Below, piece after piece: positions 62,458 through 64,000 of a DNA stretch of 64,000 bases (its first letter is position 1; each line of letters starts with the position of its first letter). Under the pieces are notes generated by a model. It searched no databases. It saw only the letters and a program-made list of their open reading frames with translations, and was not told where the DNA came from. Made by a program: the position numbers and the translations under genes. Source of the DNA: Acidimicrobiaceae bacterium (GTDB lineage: Bacteria; Actinomycetota; Acidimicrobiia; Acidimicrobiales; Aldehydirespiratoraceae); NCBI GenBank assembly GCA_009845995.1, contig VXYK01000055.1, forward strand, positions 39,421-103,420, written 5' to 3'.

Positions 62458-63266
62458 CAATGATCGACGGCCCCGCAGGCCCGATCGAGGTGAAGGAGAA
62501 CGGCCAAGGTCCGCCGGTCGTGTTGATCCCGTCGCTCGGCCGGGGCGCGAGTGACTTCGATCTATTGTCGAGTCAGTTGGCTGCGGCCGGTTATCACGCA
62601 ATAGCGCCCGAGCCTCGAGGTATCGGCGACTCGACGGGTGAGCTCAGCGGCCTCACGATGGGCGATCTAGCCGACGACGCCGCAGCGGTGATCGGGGTCC
62701 TGGCCTCTGAACCGGTCACAATCATCGGTCACGCGTTCGGGAACCGGGTGTCGCGAATGACGGCGACAAACCACCCGCACCTGATCGACAGCGTCGTATT
62801 GCTGTGTTGTGGCGGCTTGATTCCTCCGGCGCCGGAACACACCCGGGCTTTGCAACGGGTCTTCGACGTAGAACTGTCTGAGGAGGAGCATTCAGCAGCC
62901 GTGAGCCAAGCTTTCTTTTCTCTGGGCAACGACTCCTCGGTTTGGTTCGACGGTTGGCATGGGATAGTCGCAGCCTGCCAAGGAGCGGCGACTGCAGTGC
63001 AATCCGTCGAGCACTGGTGGAGAGCGGGCGGGAAAGACGTTTTGGTGGTTCAACCCGAAGACGACGTGATGGCGGTGCCGGAGAACGCCGTGCGCCTCTG
63101 TGAAGAACTCGGGGACCGAGCGTCGCTGGTGATGGTGCCCGATGCGGGCCATGCATTGTTGCCCGAACAGCCGGATGCGGTAGTGGAAGCCGTCCTGAAC
63201 TGGCTCGAAAAACGAAACAGAATTCCAAATACGAAGGCTGAACTGACGGAGGCCCGAATGCCATGA
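62454..63266 (+). CDS. Alpha/beta-hydrolase-fold protein with GHAFG elbow
   Basis: A 270-residue alpha/beta-hydrolase fold protein. The N-terminal strand is VVLIPSLGRGASDF. The nucleophile elbow reads IIGHAFGNRVSR, with Ala at 94 in place of Ser. The acid Asp (D203 or D204) and His (H233 in PDAGHALLP) are present. GGAG lies 5-8 nt before the ATG. It overlaps the enoyl-CoA hydratase gene by ATGA. It could be a non-hydrolytic member or use another nucleophile. Confidence 0.8.
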   Translation: MTMIDGPAGPIEVKENGQGPPVVLIPSLGRGASDFDLLSSQLAAAGYHAIAPEPRGIGDSTGELSGLTMGDLADDAAAVIGVLASEPVTIIGHAFGNRVSRMTATNHPHLIDSVVLLCCGGLIPPAPEHTRALQRVFDVELSEEEHSAAVSQAFFSLGNDSSVWFDGWHGIVAACQGAATAVQSVEHWWRAGGKDVLVVQPEDDVMAVPENAVRLCEELGDRASLVMVPDAGHALLPEQPDAVVEAVLNWLEKRNRIPNTKAELTEARMP

Positions 63267-64000
63267 CGATCGACTATGACTCCTACGAGACCATCATCGT
63301 TGAGGTTCGCGACCATGTCGGGTGGGTGACCCTCAACCGCCCCGACGCCTACAACGCCTTCAGTCCAACGATGGAACGTGAGCTGGCCGACACCTGGAGG
63401 GCGTTTCGTCGTGACGACGAAGTCCGATCGGTCGTTTTGACCGCGGCGGGAGAGAAGGCGTTCTGCGTCGGCATTGATCGGACCGAAGGCGAGTTCACCG
63501 CGCTCGATGACTCTCCTGGTCTGTACGGCACATCCAACAACTTCATGTACGACGATCCAGGCGACAACCTGGGACCGAAGTCCTGCGACCTCTGGAAACC
63601 CGTGGTGTGCGCGGTCAACGGAATGGCCGCAGGAGGCGCGTTCTACATGCTGGCCGAATCAGACGTGATCATCTCTGCCGAGCACGCAACCTACTTCGAT
63701 CCTCACGTGACTTACGGAATGGCCGCGGTGTATGAACCGATGAAGATGCTCCAACGCATGCCCCTCGGTGAGATTCTGCGGATTTCGCTGTTGGGCAACC
63801 ACGAAAGGATGAGCGCGGCGACCGCGATGCGAATCGGACTTGTCAGCGAAGTATGCGCGGGCGATGAACTGCACGGGAGAGCAGAATGGATCGCCGAAGC
63901 CATCGCTTCGCAGTCACCGTGGGCGGTGCAGGCAACACTGCGCGCCATCTGGGCGGCGAATGACATGGGCCGCCTCAACGCCATCGCCGTGGCGCCGGCG
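63263..64000 (+). CDS. Enoyl-CoA hydratase/isomerase family protein, truncated by the window edge
   Basis: The first 246 codons are visible and no stop is reached. It is a crotonase fold with VTLNRPDAYNAFSPTMEREL, the oxyanion segment AAGEKAFCVGIDRTEGE and VNGMAAGGAFYMLAESDVII. The ATG at 63263 overlaps the preceding hydrolase stop, so the two genes are coupled and probably serve one acyl-CoA pathway. Confidence 0.9.
   Translation, partial: MTIDYDSYETIIVEVRDHVGWVTLNRPDAYNAFSPTMERELADTWRAFRRDDEVRSVVLTAAGEKAFCVGIDRTEGEFTALDDSPGLYGTSNNFMYDDPGDNLGPKSCDLWKPVVCAVNGMAAGGAFYMLAESDVIISAEHATYFDPHVTYGMAAVYEPMKMLQRMPLGEILRISLLGNHERMSAATAMRIGLVSEVCAGDELHGRAEWIAEAIASQSPWAVQATLRAIWAANDMGRLNAIAVAPA

Noticed and set aside
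1..64000. CRISPR arrays, insertion sequences, prophage or replication origin
   Set aside because: No regularly spaced repeats, transposase or integrase motifs, phage genes or DnaA-box clusters were seen. The only tandem repeats are the 48-bp and 18-bp arrays reported.

Overview
The window is a GC-rich, gene-dense chromosomal segment from an actinobacterium, most likely of the class Acidimicrobiia or a close relative. That placement is an inference. It rests on the run holA, rpsT, lepA, hrcA, dnaJ and a BldD-like regulator, the DUF512 radical-SAM/der pair, a DUF222-HNH gene, many PhyH, SDR and luciferase-like oxidoreductases, and many starts that look leaderless. I found no phage genes, transposase, CRISPR array or rRNA. 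There is one tRNA, tRNA-Pro(GGG).

Layout. Positions 1-104 hold a 48-bp tandem repeat that recurs in degenerate form near 49.73-49.79 kb. From 0.1 to 12.1 kb lie housekeeping genes (holA, rpsT, lepA, hrcA, dnaJ, der), a membrane pseudokinase coupled to a LysM-like membrane protein, and a PP2C/SpoIIE phosphatase. From 12 to 18.7 kb are a frameshifted PhyH oxygenase gene, the tRNA, a double-Cache lipoprotein, an ERG4/ERG24-type sterol reductase, a DUF222-HNH protein and an alpha/beta hydrolase. From 18.8 to 28.9 kb there is a catabolic block: Rieske oxygenase, SDRs, a sugar-isomerase-like protein, enoyl-CoA hydratase, a TauE/SafE transporter, two PhyH oxygenases and a GH51 arabinofuranosidase. 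From 28.9 to 35.5 kb are selO, a copper-type P-ATPase, a luciferase-like oxidoreductase and leucyl aminopeptidase.

From 35.5 to 45.5 kb lies one giant reducing polyketide synthase gene followed by a small free carrier protein. The PKS order is KS-AT-DH-MT-psiKR-ER-KR-ACP-KS. The second KS is followed by the usual flanking linkers of an AT domain but no AT. From 46.3 to 48.3 kb are a sirtuin and a rhodanese-E1 fusion.

From 48.4 to 62.3 kb the genes form a cell-surface glycan region: a Wzx-like flippase, the dTDP-rhamnose genes rmlA-C-B-D, a YbhN-like membrane protein, a DUF354 protein, a secreted SpoIID protein with three SLH repeats, a GT2 glycosyltransferase, a CsaB-like pyruvyltransferase, and a Wzm/Wzt-type ABC exporter operonic with uridine kinase. 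SLH repeats together with a CsaB-like enzyme suggest anchoring to a pyruvylated wall polymer. The window ends with an alpha/beta hydrolase coupled to an enoyl-CoA hydratase that runs off the edge.

The points most worth a second look are the AT-less terminal PKS module with its free carrier protein, the SLH/CsaB-like/ABC-exporter neighbourhood, a recurring TANNNT box 6-8 nt before start codons (including two overlapping divergent boxes), the pseudokinase/LysM pair, the sterol reductase, and a recent 435-nt in-frame duplication in the SpoIID gene.
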